64,000 nucleotides of DNA, from assembly GCA_023213395.1 (NCBI GenBank), contig CM041465.1, positions 28,961,741 through 29,025,740 on the forward strand, given 5' to 3'. Within the stretch, counting starts at the first letter, position 1, and the number at the start of each line of letters is the position of its first letter. Below the pieces are notes generated by a model. That model saw nothing but the letters and a program-made list of their open reading frames with translations. It ran no database searches and was not told where the DNA came from. Both the position numbers and the translations under genes were made by a program. Of the stretch, positions 1 to 10,560 are shown piece by piece. This DNA is from Cycas panzhihuaensis (taxonomy: Eukaryota > Cycadophyta).

Positions 1-1149
1 TGCTCTATTGGTATACCTAACCCATCCGAAGAAGATCCCACATCTTCTTCCCCTAGTCTCACGCGGTTCGCCCCTATTGGCGTTGGGAGTTATGGGTACC
101 TTGCTTCGTTTAGTGATGACGAGTCACTCGATGAAGACAAGGATTGCTTTCACCTTGTCTCTTTCCTCCGCGCCAGTAGATCGCACCCGTTTCATTCTAG
201 ATCTCCGTCTAGAATCTCTCTCATTTGTGAGGCTAGTTATTCATGCATGTCACACGTCACCGCTTGTGTTGACCCACCCGTCGTCAGTTCTTCTTCTTCA
301 TTACCCCCCGTAGGTAATGGCTTTGAAGAATTACCTTTCGCTCCTTCCGAGGAGCCTCTTCTTGGCTTTCCTTTATAATCCCACGAGGAAGTTGAGCAAC
401 CCGATGACCATCACGGTCCCATTGCTCTTACTCCCTCCAGTGCCTCCTTTACTCGAAGTAAGGTCATCCATGGGGTGGATTACTTCGAGGATGACGAAGC
501 CATGCTTGAGCATCTAGTGGGTTTTGCGCCCAACTTGCCTTCTGGTCACCACAGTCTTGGTCACCAGAAGATCCTCGCGATCGAATCCACACTTGCTAAT
601 CCGATCCCATCTCCTATTCCTCCTCCTCCTGTTGACCTTGCCCATCTCCACTTCGAGGAGGGCAATGCCATGTGCATGGGGGCGACCCAAGACATAATCT
701 TGGCCCCAGGTAAGGTCATTAAGGTCAGGTTGGAATGTTCCCCTAATGAGATAAGGGAGTACTCCCTTCTGTTCCAAGAGTTCCAAGACATGTTTGCATG
801 GGATTATGCTGACATGAAGGGAATCGACCCTTCCATTGTCACTCATAACCTTACCACCATTCCTGGCGCCCGCCCTGTGTGCCAGAAGTAGCGTCCCCTT
901 CACCCGAAGCTCTCTGCCGCCGTCAAGATGGAGGTTGAGAAGCTCCTGGACGCTGGGCTTATCACTTCCATTGACTACCCTAAGTGGGTCTCCAACATTG
1001 TCCTCGTTGCTAAAATGAATGGGGCAATCCGTATATGTGTCAATTTTCATGACATCAATAATGCTTGTCCCAAGGATAATTTCCCGTTACCCTTCCTCGA
1101 TCAAATTATTGATCGCACTGCTAGATTTGAAGTTATTGCTCTGAAATGA
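1..1149 (+). pseudogene. Gy-A: Tat-like Ty3/gypsy pol fragment (spacer plus N-terminal reverse transcriptase)
   Basis: A single reading frame runs from the window edge to 1149 with stops only at 376-378 (TAA), 889-891 (TAG) and the terminal TGA at 1147-1149. The first 700 bases encode an acidic, proline- and serine-rich spacer of the kind found between protease and reverse transcriptase. From about 780 the protein reads FAWDYADMKGID, then a PLHPK block, VEKLLDAGLI, WVSNIVLVAK, RICVNFHDIN, CPKDNFPLPFLDQI. This is the start of a gypsy RT that would copy element RNA into DNA. It breaks off just before the catalytic YVDD region; RNase H and integrase do not follow. It matches Gy-C (16727-17560, minus strand) block by block, so both belong to one lineage. 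The upstream part lies outside the window. Family assignment is firm; the exact clade is inferred. Confidence 0.88.
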
Positions 1150-1773
1150 GCCTAAACTGCCATCTTAGGTTGTTCCCATTCTTCCCAACCACAGGTAGAA
1201 TGGCAATTTAAGATGGATCCTTCTTCTTCTTTCCGGTTCCTTCCACAGAACCCGCGTTTCCGTACCCTCTCAGAAACTTTTATCTTCTTGCTTGGGCATT
1301 CCCCAATCAGGAAGACGCTTGGGAGCATCGTCGCTCCTCTTTCTTGTCTGTCGTTTCCTTCGCATATTCCGCTATGCTCTTAGTAGGCGTGTATGCCGCT
1401 CATCCTCTAACCTCACACCTCTCTCGTCTTCACTCACGGCAGCGTGTGTGTGCTCTGATGAACATATAGCCATACATGGAAGGAAACATGTGCATCATAC
1501 AACAAAATATTCATAACATAAAATATCTACAGCATAACATTTACAACCAACAAAATAAACATACATGTCATCCACACATGATACATCATACACAGCATCT
1601 CATATCCAAATGAGGTTCCAATTACCCCGTATATATGTACATCCAAAAATCATGTCACATCATACATCTGGGAAGCTGGTGTCCTTGCAGGGGGGTACAA
1701 TCATATGGTCATATATATGACCCCCTGGAGGCCCGTGCTTTCCCTTGTAAAAATCATATATACATATCCTACT
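1150..1773. other. Intergenic stretch, no gene recognised
   Basis: RT similarity stops at about 1145. The rest has no convincing reading frame on either strand. It changes from a CT-rich part (1150-1450) to an AT-rich part (1470-1770) leading to the 3' end of the minus-strand PMD gene. I see no LTR or polypurine tract at the RT break. Confidence 0.5.
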
Positions 1774-3666
1774 CTACTGTTGCCCCGCTCCTGGGGTATC
1801 ATCTCCTGGTCTCTGTGATCCCTCTCCTGGGGACCACATGCCTCTGAGGCTCCTCCACAGGCCTTCAGTGCCGCCTCGCTCTCCTCGTCTCATGGTCGTC
1901 GCCACTGTGTGGGTATATGTCATGCTCCGGCTCGACCTCGACACCATCTGCGCTACCAGCTGATCGTATCGGGCCTGGATACGATCCCTCTCTCCTCGGA
2001 GTGCTTCCTCTGTCACCCTGAGATGCTCTGTGATTACTGCTAACTGGGTCCTGCTCTCGACATCTCTGCTTGCTCCGCCCTATGCCTCTAGAGCCTCCAC
2101 CCATCTACGTAGCTCATCCCTCTCGCATCTCGTATCATCCCTCTCCTGTTACAGCCATCCTCGGGATGTTGCGTGATCTTAGGACTCTACAGCCCATATG
2201 TCTCTCACCCTCACCAACGGGGCGAATGCCTCTGTGTGGGCACCTGCCGCTCTAGGCTCATCTCCTGCCTGGATAGGTGGTTGCCCCTCTGCATACACCT
2301 GAGGGAATATCTCCCTCACCATAGCCTCTATCAGTCTCGAGATCTCCGCTGCACCTGCCAATGTAACATGCCATGTATCAGTATGCATCTCACCATATAC
2401 CATGATCAAACCAAACCAAACATCTAACTGGATGCCAAATGACTCTAGAAAAGGTTAGGCCTCACCTGCTGTAGCCGCTGGCTCCTCTAGTTGCGCGGCA
2501 TCCTCCTCTCCTCGCTCTCCACCAGCTGCAGGTGCCTCGTCCTCTGGCACCTCCTCTGCCTGGGCCTCCCTCCTCGCAGGGGCGGGCCCAACTCTCATCC
2601 CTCCAGATCCCATCATGATTCACAGCCTGCGGGCCCTGGTCACGGGTCCCCTGCTCTCGTCCTGTACTCCTGACGGGCCTCCCTCTCCTCCGACAACCCC
2701 TGATGGACCCTCTGTACCTCCTGTTGTCCCTGAGGGACCTGCCTCCCCTGCAGGTCATGACGGGCTGGCCCCATCATCCTCATCGTCTCCATCATCTCCA
2801 CCATCACCGCCCGCGGGCACTACTGCTTTGCCCGCCTCGTCGTCACTATCCCACCCCACTGTCCTATAAGGCTCTACTACGTAGTCTGGTAGGGTGAGGA
2901 GGTCTAGTGATGTAGCCTCCACCGATTATCAGACATGGGCCCTGTCCTCTATCCCTCTCAGCCGAGTCTGCCACCTGTGGACCATCGGGGCCCGCTCTGT
3001 AATGGGGTGTGGTCCCCCCACTGGTGCCACCGCTGTAAAATAATCAAAATAACCAACACTATAGCAGTGTACTATATGACAACCCGCCTCTGTCGGTCAT
3101 CCTGATAGTGTCTAGTTGGGCGACGAGGTTCACCGCTATTAGGGTCGCTTGATCCATCCTCTACGCCGCTTCGCGGTGAACCACATCTAACCATCACTTT
3201 GGTATCTCCCTATAGCTACCTCGGGAAATCTAGAGCAGACAAGTATAACTAGTTTCCTCACCCGAGGAATCCCTGACATCAGTACAGTTTGGATGGGGGC
3301 TCCCCTCTGCTCCCATCTGTAAGCTCTTGTGAAGAACAGGGCTGCCTCCCTGTGTGATGCCTCAGTGCTAGGCAGCGTCCTCAGTCTCGTTGGCCTCCCT
3401 GTCGCCGGAACTCCCAGTATCTGCCAGATATCTTTTGGTGTGACCATCACATCACCTACCTGTGTTAGGTGGAACACATATCTCCTCCTGTCCCAATGGG
3501 ATACTATGTCGACCAACAACCTCTGATCTGATGCATACTAAGGTGTCTTAAGGGCCTTGTATAGGCCACACCTCTGCAGGATCTTCCTGTCCTCCTGTGA
3601 CGCCATCTCCATGTAGCTCAACATGGCCATACCCACGTTCTCATGGTTATCTACCGCGATGACAGC
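1774..3666 (-). pseudogene. Plant mobile domain (PMD) protein gene, broken, with introns
   Basis: Read on the minus strand, the exon starting at 3666 encodes an N-terminal block with ASQEDRKILQRCGLYKAL, then LLVDIVSHWDRRRYVFHL, a VTPKDIWQILGVP segment and a TGRPTRLR turn. This is the plant mobile domain pattern (PF10536, as in MAIN/MAIL proteins and the phosphatase-7 long-form relatives). About 3187 the frame shifts and continues as a DQATLIAVNLVAQLDTIRM helix. After an acceptor-like site at 3033 come an acidic Gly/Asp/Pro-rich linker, a 111-base intron (2355-2465), an SRLIEAMVREIFPQVYAE helix and a coiled coil with RDELRRWVEALEA. Stops in this frame (3540, 2931, 2928, 2757, 2622, 2181, 2151, 2082) each need only one C-to-T change from CAA, CAG or CGA. 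The true 5' exon is not identified. PMD proteins act in silencing and meristem functions and also occur in transposons; which kind this is cannot be told. Confidence 0.72.
2355..2465 (-). other. Probable spliceosomal intron in the PMD gene (111 bp)
   Basis: On the minus strand the donor is CAG|GTGAGG and the acceptor is TTGGCAG|GTG. The length is a multiple of three, yet the interior reads a stop (TAA) two codons after the donor. Removing it joins a Glu/Ala-rich linker to the SRLIEAM helix in the same frame, splitting a Gly codon in phase 1. Further acceptor-like sites lie at 3667 (GTGAACAG|GC) and 3033 (TTATTTTACAG|CG); their donors are not certain. Confidence 0.6.
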
Positions 3667-3805
3667 CTGTTCACACCAAAAGATAATTCAAGTTAGCTTC
3701 ACGTCAGTTACTATCATCCCCCACTCTCTCAAAACTCTCTCTGCCTGAGATTTGGGGCTCTTTTAGGCCTTGTATCTCTTTTTCTCCTTTTTACCTTCGT
3801 ACCGC

Positions 3806-3835
3806 GCCAAACTTAGCGGTACCGCTAAGTTTGGC
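3806..3835. repeat. Perfect 30-bp palindrome
   Basis: The 15-base arm starting GCCAAACTTAGCG is followed directly by its exact reverse complement. The centre is GGTACC with no spacer. It is the first of several inverted repeats in this stretch. Confidence 0.95.
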
Positions 3836-3847
3836 ACAGGTCCCGCA

Positions 3848-3963
3848 GTAATGATCGCGGCACCATGATCATTACCACGGTATGAATGTCGATCCCCCAA
3901 AATGGGGGATTTCTGCCCTGAAAATAAAAAAAATCTTCTGGTGGACCCCGTGGGGCCCACCAG
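3848..3963. repeat. Three further inverted repeats in series
   Basis: Arms GTAATGATC (3848-3856) and GATCATTAC (3867-3875); arms ATCCCCCA (3892-3899) and TGGGGGAT (3903-3910) with a 3-base loop; arms CTGGTGG (3938-3944) and CCACCAG (3957-3963) with inner CCCC/GGGG pairing. With the palindrome at 3806-3835 this makes four hairpin-capable units in under 160 bp. Confidence 0.9.
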
Positions 3964-4311
3964 GACCAGGGCTCCCTAATGCCCAGGTCCCCGCCTCTTT
4001 CTGGGTCTGATTTGGGCTCTGAAAGGCCTCTGATTGCCCATAAGGGGAACTAAAAATCACATGAAACTACAAAAAAGTAATGAATTTTAAACTTCGAAAT
4101 GGGTTGGGTTTAGTGATATCCACTCACTGGATCTGGTCTCACTATCACCATGTCGTCCTATCGGTTGCGCTGGCTCTCTTCGCTCTCCGATCTGACGGTC
4201 CGATCTCTCTCTGTGTGCCTCCAAAGTTGGGCAGTGCTCTGTTGCGTAAGGGAATGGCTCTGGTTTCATACGAGAGCCGGTGAAAATGAATCCGTCTTCC
4301 CGTTTGATTTC

Positions 4312-4320
4312 TTTATATAG
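4312..4320 (+). promoter_or_regulatory. TATA-box-like motif
   Basis: TTTATATAG stands alone in GC-rich surroundings, followed by GC-rich sequence at initiation distance. No gene start is visible within the next 400 bases, so it may belong to a lost LTR. Weak evidence. Confidence 0.3.
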
Positions 4321-4821
4321 GCGGGGCTCCCAACGTGCACTTCCTATGTTTTTGGCCCTGCGACAACCGTTGGGACCATCCCGTTTCCCTAATTGCCTTT
4401 GCCTTCTGGCCCTGTCGCCCATTGTGCTCTATTGAGGCCCTTTCTGCCCTCCCTTGCAAGGGCATTTATGGTGCCTCATTATCGCGCTTTTTCCAGGGCC
4501 CTTCTATATCGTTTTGCATGTTACTCCTGTGCTTGCCCGAGTTTATACTCGTTTGGCTTGTTTCGTCGACCTGGACTCGTTTCTGCAGCCCTTTCTCGCT
4601 CTTGGGGTCCCCAAAGAGAATGCTCCCCTGCCTGGGGGCATGTTTCGCTTTCCGAAGTGACCTTTTGGCGTCCCAGGAGGCTGTTTCTTCCGACCACCCT
4701 CTACCGGTGATCGGACTGCTTGCTCTCGCCCTAGGTAACCTCATTGCTAGTTCCTCCTACCCCTTCATGGCCACCTTTTTGCTTGCCTTTCGAGTGTTAC
4801 TTTCATTATCTATTGACTGCC

Positions 4822-5250
4822 AAGATTTTGTGTCACATATGTCCATCTACATCTTCTGCAAGCGAGCGCGGTAATCCTGAACCTTCTATTGTATGGATTC
4901 TCATGACCCCTCCGGACGATCTCCTCCACTCTGGGATCTTCCTCCCAGAGGCTACTAACAACGAAGCTGAATATATAGATGTTATTAAGGCCCTTATTGA
5001 TGCCCTCCATTTCCATTGAGGATCCATCGTTTTGCTCTACGACTCTCAAGTTGTGGTGTCTCATCTCACCCAGGTTTACAAGGTGCGATGCCCTCACTTG
5101 AGGACTCTTGCTTCTGCTGCCAGATCCCTCCTGGCCTGCTTCTCTTCCATCGATATCCAGCATATCCCTTGGGCCCTCAACACTGAGGTAGATAGTCTCA
5201 TTCACCTCATCCTTGAGCGCCACCTTCCTCTCCTTGCTGACCGTCCCTGA
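4822..5250 (+). pseudogene. Archaeal-type RNase H domain remnant (Tat lineage)
   Basis: One frame with a single internal stop (5017-5019) encodes an RNase HI fold that would cleave RNA in RNA:DNA hybrids. Visible motifs in order: SASERGNPEP for the first strand turn, SGIFLPEATNNEAEYI with the catalytic Glu, ALIDALHF, LYDSQVVVSHLTQVYKVRCP with the second Asp, and IDIQHIPWALNTEVDSLIH with the last Asp. The first catalytic Asp expected before the GNP turn is replaced by Ser or Thr. This second, archaeal-like RNase H is known from Tat-lineage gypsy elements, in addition to the usual one, and has host-gene relatives. No integrase or gypsy RNase H adjoins it, so it is an isolated relic, perhaps the other half of Gy-A. 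A related copy lies at 47960-48250 on the minus strand. Confidence 0.82.
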
Positions 5251-8200
5251 GGTTTGTCTGGCCCTCCTGTTGACCAAGCCCCAGGTCGTCTTATACTTTG
5301 CTTTGCGATCCGTTCGCACCTCCGAAACCTGGCTAATAATGAGGTAAAACTATGGTGCCTACCCTTTGCTTGCTCTTTCACTTGATCATGCATGCTCTTC
5401 CACATCTTTTGTGGTAGGGGCAGCCCCCTCACCTTTCTCATTTTTTCCAGTCAGCTCCCAGGTGGCTCATAGGTAGCCCCTATGTTGTCTCCACCGCCGC
5501 TTTCGTATCCACGCGTTCCACCATGACACTCGCTGGCGTCCTTGCCTACTGTTATGATCTTGATTGACATATCTATATACACATGTACTCTTGTGATGTT
5601 GTGTTGCCAACATTCGCCATCGCACCAGGCTTCCGAGCGGCGAGGCTCTGCTACCAAGGCGGTGTTTCCGGCTCGGGAATGGATACAGAATCACCGACTC
5701 AGGTAAGTGCAGGTATGTTACTCGCCCTATCATCGCTTTCTTTTGATGAGTGTCTGCATGCACGTCTGCATGTGTGTGGCTTTGTAGGTGACTTTGTCTT
5801 CGTCTACACTTATTTTAGCCTATGACGACTATAGCAGGGCCATACTCCTAGTGAGTGTGGCACCCTGGTGGCTACTCCACTTCCCGCATCTGCCCCCCTC
5901 GCTCCAAGATCCACTCAGTTTACGCCACCTTCGCCCGTGTGATGACCCGCCATTGTTTGGTTGACTTGCCACACTGTTTGAGCCCTATTTATGCTCTTTT
6001 GGACCCGTTTGTTGGTTTGTTTGCCCCCGGGTGGGTGTCTTAGCCCTCTATTGGCTCGTTTTGTCATCTGCCCCCAGCCTAGGCTGGCTGGCTGGGCCTG
6101 TTTTTGCCTCTGGGTTGATACCGCCGAGATTTTCATGGTACCACCGGAATATCCGCGGTACCACAGATTTTGTGGCGGTATGACTATTCTAACTTATTTT
6201 TTAAAATCCGCCGTGGTAATTTTGCATTTATTGCAAAACTTCCACATGGCTCATGACTTAACTCTCTCCCAGTCGCGCCCTAATCACTCTCTTTAGGGTT
6301 TGGGTTGCGTACTTAAGGCATGATCTACTTATTTTTGAGAACTTTTAGCTCACTTTTTGGATTGCTCCTCAAGGAAACTATGTCAGGCTCTGCTCTTCTC
6401 ACGCCCCTACTGCTACCACAGGACCTGCGTCTCTCCTCCAGCACCCAACTCTCCTTCAATATGGATAAGACATCTTCCCAGCCCCTCACACACCTTGGAG
6501 AGATTTCAGTAGATTCTTGCCCCGGGCAGTCTTCAAGCGTTCCAAGTGCAGGTGTTCTCCTTCTAACTTCATTAGCAGGGCTCCAAACCTGCTACACCAC
6601 GGTTCTGGGCTGATCTCTCAGCCTCTCCTTGCCAGCCCTTGGTTGAGGCAAGAACCTTTCCTCTTCCACTCAGGTATTTATTGATTTGAGTTGTTTCTCT
6701 TGTGTTATTGATGCCCTATCTTGCTTGTTTCTTGCTTGTCTTTGTAAGGGTTGTTTTCCTATTTACATTAGGTTGTTCTACCTCTGTTATAGTGCCTCTT
6801 ACCTGCATTTGTTACTCAAGGTAGTGGTATTGAGGGTTGACATAGGGTTTGGGAAGGAGCTGGGTGGATTCCACACCACCTTCCACACTCCTCAAGTGGC
6901 TTTAAGCCCCCAAAATCCTCCCTCTTACCTCGTAATGTCCTTGGCACTCAAACGGGGGTTATTTGGCCCTCTCTTAGCTGCTGAAATTAGCGCTATCACA
7001 CGTTGCAGCACTGGTTTGAGGGCTTAGGCTTAGGTTTGGGCAACTTACATAAGTCCCGACCGCTTGTCCCCGTCTAACTCTTTCCCCGGTAGCCCGGTTT
7101 GCTTTCCGTAGCACCCCGGTTTGCCGTAGGTCTTCTTTGGCTCCTTGCAACTCCCTTGCTACTATTTTCAGCCATCTTTCTTAGCCTTACCCTCGCTACC
7201 TTATGGCTTTTGGGGGAGGTTAGGGTTTTCTTTGCAGGAGGTGGGCCACTCTAAGGCTTACCAGTTACTTCCCTTTTGCTTTGGTTGCCTTCTTTTACAT
7301 ACTATCATCGTTGTGTTGATGCTAACATATATGTGTTTAAGTTTATATTTGTATCACATAGACATGTATTGTTAGGATCTCGTCATTGCATGTTAGTACC
7401 CTTTCTCTGGAAAGGGGGAGGTTTCCGTTACTTGCAGGTGCTTGGAGAGTGCAAAAGGTATTTTCTACTCGTTCCATTGCTAGTAAGTGCTCTTACGCAT
7501 GTTGTACTTTCATGCTTCCTTAGTCGCTAGTATTTGGTTCTTTTCTTCCTTGGTATTATACTTTAGTATTTTTCCGGGGAAGGTAAGGCAGCCCCTCTTT
7601 CCAATCCACTGCGACACTCTGCATCCGACGCACCTCGTGGAGTAGTTTGGTGTCCCTCGGCAGGGCCTTCATCACGCACGCCTCTGGTCCAGGTGCACGC
7701 CTCACTCCACCCTACTACTCTTTCCTTTTGAATTCCTTTTTAGTAATTAACTCATTGGAGATCAAAAGGGAAATATAACTTTGCTTTCGGTTTACACTTT
7801 ATTTATTTTATTGCATGCATCTCTGCTACCCATAGGAAAAGGTCATAGGAACCGCTCTTTTTCACCTTTCCTCTCTTTTTTAACAGTGCGAGCTTCTTGT
7901 CTTCCGTATTACTCATATGCCTGGTTAGTTTACTTAGGCATACTTGATCCATCTTCTCAGATCATCCCTCTTGCTTTCATTTGGTTCCCCGCTTTGCCGG
8001 ATAACCAAAGCGACCCCGTCTATAGGCTAGCCACTTGCCTATTCTTCTTTGTTTCCCGTTGCTTTAGGGAAACCCCTGAAGGCTCCTCCCCTTTCCCTTC
8101 CGGCCACCCAAGGGTGGGAGGATCCATCCCTTGAGTCAACCCGGGCTAACCCTATGCCTCTTCACCCTTTGTTCGAAGTGGTGGAGGATCACCCTTTGGT

Positions 8201-8354
8201 AGCCACATTCCATTGCAGGTCCCGAACTCGCGCTCCGGCGCATGGGGCGCCTTGCGTGGTAATTACCCTACTTATAGGTCTCTTTCTCAATCACATTATC
8301 ATCCGCTCTTACCACACCTATATAGTTAGGTAGCTACCCCGTAGACACGCGTCC
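5251..8354. other. GC-richer region without recognisable gene
   Basis: Only short, composition-driven frames are present and none shows a domain. Local structure includes a GGTACC-bounded imperfect inverted repeat at 6136-6163 followed by a CCACAG/TTGTGG hairpin, reusing the GCGGTACC motif seen at 3806-3835. The stretch may be the untranslated end or LTR of a Tat-like element whose RNase H lies at 4822-5250. I could not find matching direct repeats. Confidence 0.5.
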
Positions 8355-8439
8355 AGGGTGTTACAATACAAGTACTCTTTTGGAGTTATTTGCTTATTAT
8401 ATTGGTGTGCAATTATCATTAAGGAGTGGTATCCTAACA
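8355..8439 (+). repeat. Gy-B 5' LTR, truncated
   Basis: Aligns with the last ~85 bp of the 3' LTR (14220-14304) with about half a dozen differences, including the common end GGTATCCTAACA. To the left the similarity fades within about 30 bp and GC-rich sequence begins. Confidence 0.85.
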
Positions 8440-8441
8440 AG

Positions 8442-8690
8442 TGGTATCAGAGCCAAGACCTGGGTTCAAATCCCGTGGGGGCAACACCACTTATGGGGGC
8501 GGTGGGGTAACGTGCCAAACATCACTGATGCGTAAAACATCATCATAGCCAGGGCCTATGGGGAGCATTAGCACCATTGAAAGTGGGGCTAGGTGGGGCT
8601 AGCCCATTTGACCTAGGGGGAGGTAATGGTCTACTTGGTGGAGGGCCTCTTAACTAACACCTCAAGGTTTTGGTGCAACGGTTTGTTACA
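8442..8690 (+). repeat. TRIM-1: miniature LTR element lacking its 5' LTR, fused to Gy-B 5' LTR
   Basis: Begins with a primer binding site TGGTATCAGAGCC (8442-8454), two bases after the Gy-B LTR end. Then a B-box-like GGTTCAAATCC (8463-8473), an internal part with GC-rich short repeats, a purine tract CTAGGGGGAGG and one 67-bp terminal repeat (8624-8690) ending TTGTTACA. A second primer binding site TGGTATCAGAG (8693-8703) follows and leads into the Gy-B leader. The whole aligns with TRIM-2 (14308-14628) except for the missing first terminal repeat. Confidence 0.8.
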
Positions 8691-8692
8691 AG

Positions 8693-8703
8693 TGGTATCA
8701 GAG
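8693..8703 (+). other. Second primer binding site (iMet tRNA type)
   Basis: TGGTATCAGAG two bases after the TRIM-1 terminal repeat. Downstream sequence differs from that after the first site at 8442, so this is probably the original Gy-B priming site. Confidence 0.75.
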
Positions 8704-9573
8704 TGGTCAATCCATTCCTTGTGGGAGAGTCAAGGTACTAAATAATTAAATTTTTTTCCATCATTTTTTTTTCTTATTAGTACCTATTCTCATTTAATTT
8801 CCATTTAGTTACTTTACTTTTTGGGGGTAGATAACACTGGAATCGGGCAGCTACCCTAACATTGCCACCAGGCAATTCTCTTTTGCATTTAGATAAAGAC
8901 CCTGTGTCGAGGGTCTATAAATATCATGAGGATCTATCTTTTTGGTCTAAGCATATTGTGGCTTTTCTGTCACTTGTGTGAAGGACTGGAGATCACACTC
9001 CTGAATCAAGCCTTAGACAGAACTCGGCTATGAAATTGTGCCTCCACATACCTGCGGGTATATGGGAGGACCCCCTAGATAGGCCTTCCTAGTATAGGTA
9101 ACCATAGGAAACCTATTGACCATCTATAATTTGTAGTGCACCGGTAAGCGGTTAGCCCTAGGAAGTTACTCTCCACATACCCTAGAGATGGGGTAGTACA
9201 ACTACAGAGTAGAGCATTTGCCTCTATAAGTTGATACAGTTTACGCCTGGGATCAGTATATCGGAGGGCCTACAAACCAGACAAGCCCATACCTAGTATA
9301 CCTAGTCATTCTATTAGTGGGTTGTGCGCACTTAGTCAGTTAGTGAGCCAGTCATCATCTATTTGTTAAATCGAGTGTGTCTAGCTAGTTTGTCATCAGC
9401 TCATGTGCACATAGTCTATCAGCCAACCAGTGCCCAAAAAGTAAAAAAGCAAAAAAAAATCCATATTTCCTTATTATTAGGGATAATAGTCTATAGACAC
9501 CCTGTCAAATCCTCTTTAGTTACATTTACCAACCAGGATTTAACTTAGGTCTTGTGGACTAACAGCCCCTAAG
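8704..9573 (+). other. Gy-B untranslated leader
   Basis: About 870 bp with no domain, starting with a T-rich stretch (8740-8830). It ends before the gag start at 9574. Confidence 0.6.
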
Positions 9574-10560
9574 ATGAACCCAAGTTAGACTCAAGATCTC
9601 AATGATGTTATTTCATAACTTCAAGAAGATATATTACAAATCCAAAATGACTTCAATGAAAATTTTGAAGCAGTAATGCTAGAGCTCACATCCATGAAAC
9701 CTCTTAAGGAAGAAAATAGTGACCTTGATAATACTACTCACATAGGTGGGGGTCACTTCGCTAAAGAAGATGAAGGTAATGATGGTAGGCACTTTCATCT
9801 GAACTTCCTTCCCAAGGTAGAAATCAAGAAGTTTAATGGCACAGATATATGTACCTGGATCACCTAAATAGAACAATACTTTTCTCTTCATCAAGTTCCA
9901 GCAGATAAGAAGATCCCTCTTACTTCTCTACACATGGAAACTGAACCCTACCAATGGTACCAATGGGTTATGAAAACAATTGGTGGGCTTAGTTATCAAT
10001 GGGAGGGTTTTGTCAAGGATCTTATAGCTCAATATGACAGTACCTGGGATCATGACCACTTTAACCAGTTAGCTAAAGTTAGATAAGAGGGGACTCTTTT
10101 AGCTTATATAGCAGAATACCAACATCTCTCCATAAGGGTTGATGGTCTTTATTAGGATAAATTACTTGAGTTGTACATTGGTGGGTTACGAGATGACATC
10201 AGGCATGAGTTGTGACTCTTAAAATCTAATAACATCTCTATAACTATTAATTTTGCTCGACATATTGAAGCAAAAAATAAGGCATCCTGACCCCCCCAAC
10301 AAACATTTCCAAAAAAATGACCATAATTTTAGATTCCTGGTATATGACGAATGACTTCCTAAGAGATGGATGAGAAATGATTAAAAGGGTTATGTTTTCA
10401 TTGTAACCAAAAGTGGAATAAAGACCATAAGTGTCCTAAATGGCATTTATTCATAATTGAGGATGTTTAAGATGAGGAACCAGTAGAAGAGGCCTCATTA
10501 TAGCTAGAAAATAATGATTATGGCCCACCTAAGGAGGAAGAAGAAGATACTACTACTATA
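9574..10560 (+). pseudogene. Gy-B gag (capsid and zinc knuckle), broken
   Basis: ATG at 9574 opens MNPS, and the frame keeps phase through the gag despite about twelve stops. Recognisable parts: an N-terminal coiled segment, KVEIKKFNGTDICTWIT at the start of the capsid domain, WEGFVKDLIAQYDS, a LAYIAEYQHLS helix, YIGGLRDDIRHEL, and the knuckle CFHCNQKWNKDHKC at about 10391-10434. The spacing C-X2-C-X7-H-X-C is the form seen in chromovirus gags. Gag would form the virus-like particle and bind element RNA. Several stops stand where the family has Gln or Trp. Start chosen because it precedes the first recognisable segment and follows a non-coding leader. Confidence 0.85.

Larger units (their letters stand above)
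3667..4821. other. Spacer between the PMD gene and the RNase H remnant
   Basis: No coding sequence recognised. The stretch upstream of 3667 (minus strand) is probably intron or 5' sequence of the PMD gene. It contains the hairpin cluster at 3806-3963 and, on the plus strand, a TATA-like TTTATATAG at 4312-4320 inside a GC-rich stretch. Confidence 0.5.

Noticed and set aside
514-1050. 178-codon minus-strand frame
   Set aside because: Lies entirely opposite the gypsy pol fragment, whose motifs explain the sequence. Arg/Gly-rich composition is typical of a shadow frame.
2615-2869. Pro/Ser-rich plus-strand reading frame as a structural protein
   Set aside because: It is the complement of the acidic Gly/Asp-rich linker of the minus-strand PMD gene and has no domain or context of its own.
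7371-7385. TGTTAGGATCTCG as start of the missing Gy-B 5' LTR
   Set aside because: Similarity to the 3' LTR start (TATTAGGGATCC) stops after about ten bases.
5251-8354. Host genes in the GC-rich stretch
   Set aside because: Frames of 60-120 codons overlap in several phases, lack domains and splice signals that would join them. Nothing could be supported.
8442-8454. Priming site as evidence for a second full-length gypsy element
   Set aside because: Sequence after it matches the TRIM interior at 14391 onward, not a coding leader.
8463-8473. tRNA gene at the GGTTCAAATCC motif
   Set aside because: No acceptor stem, D-arm or anticodon arm can be paired around it. It lies inside a TRIM copy between PBS and internal repeats.
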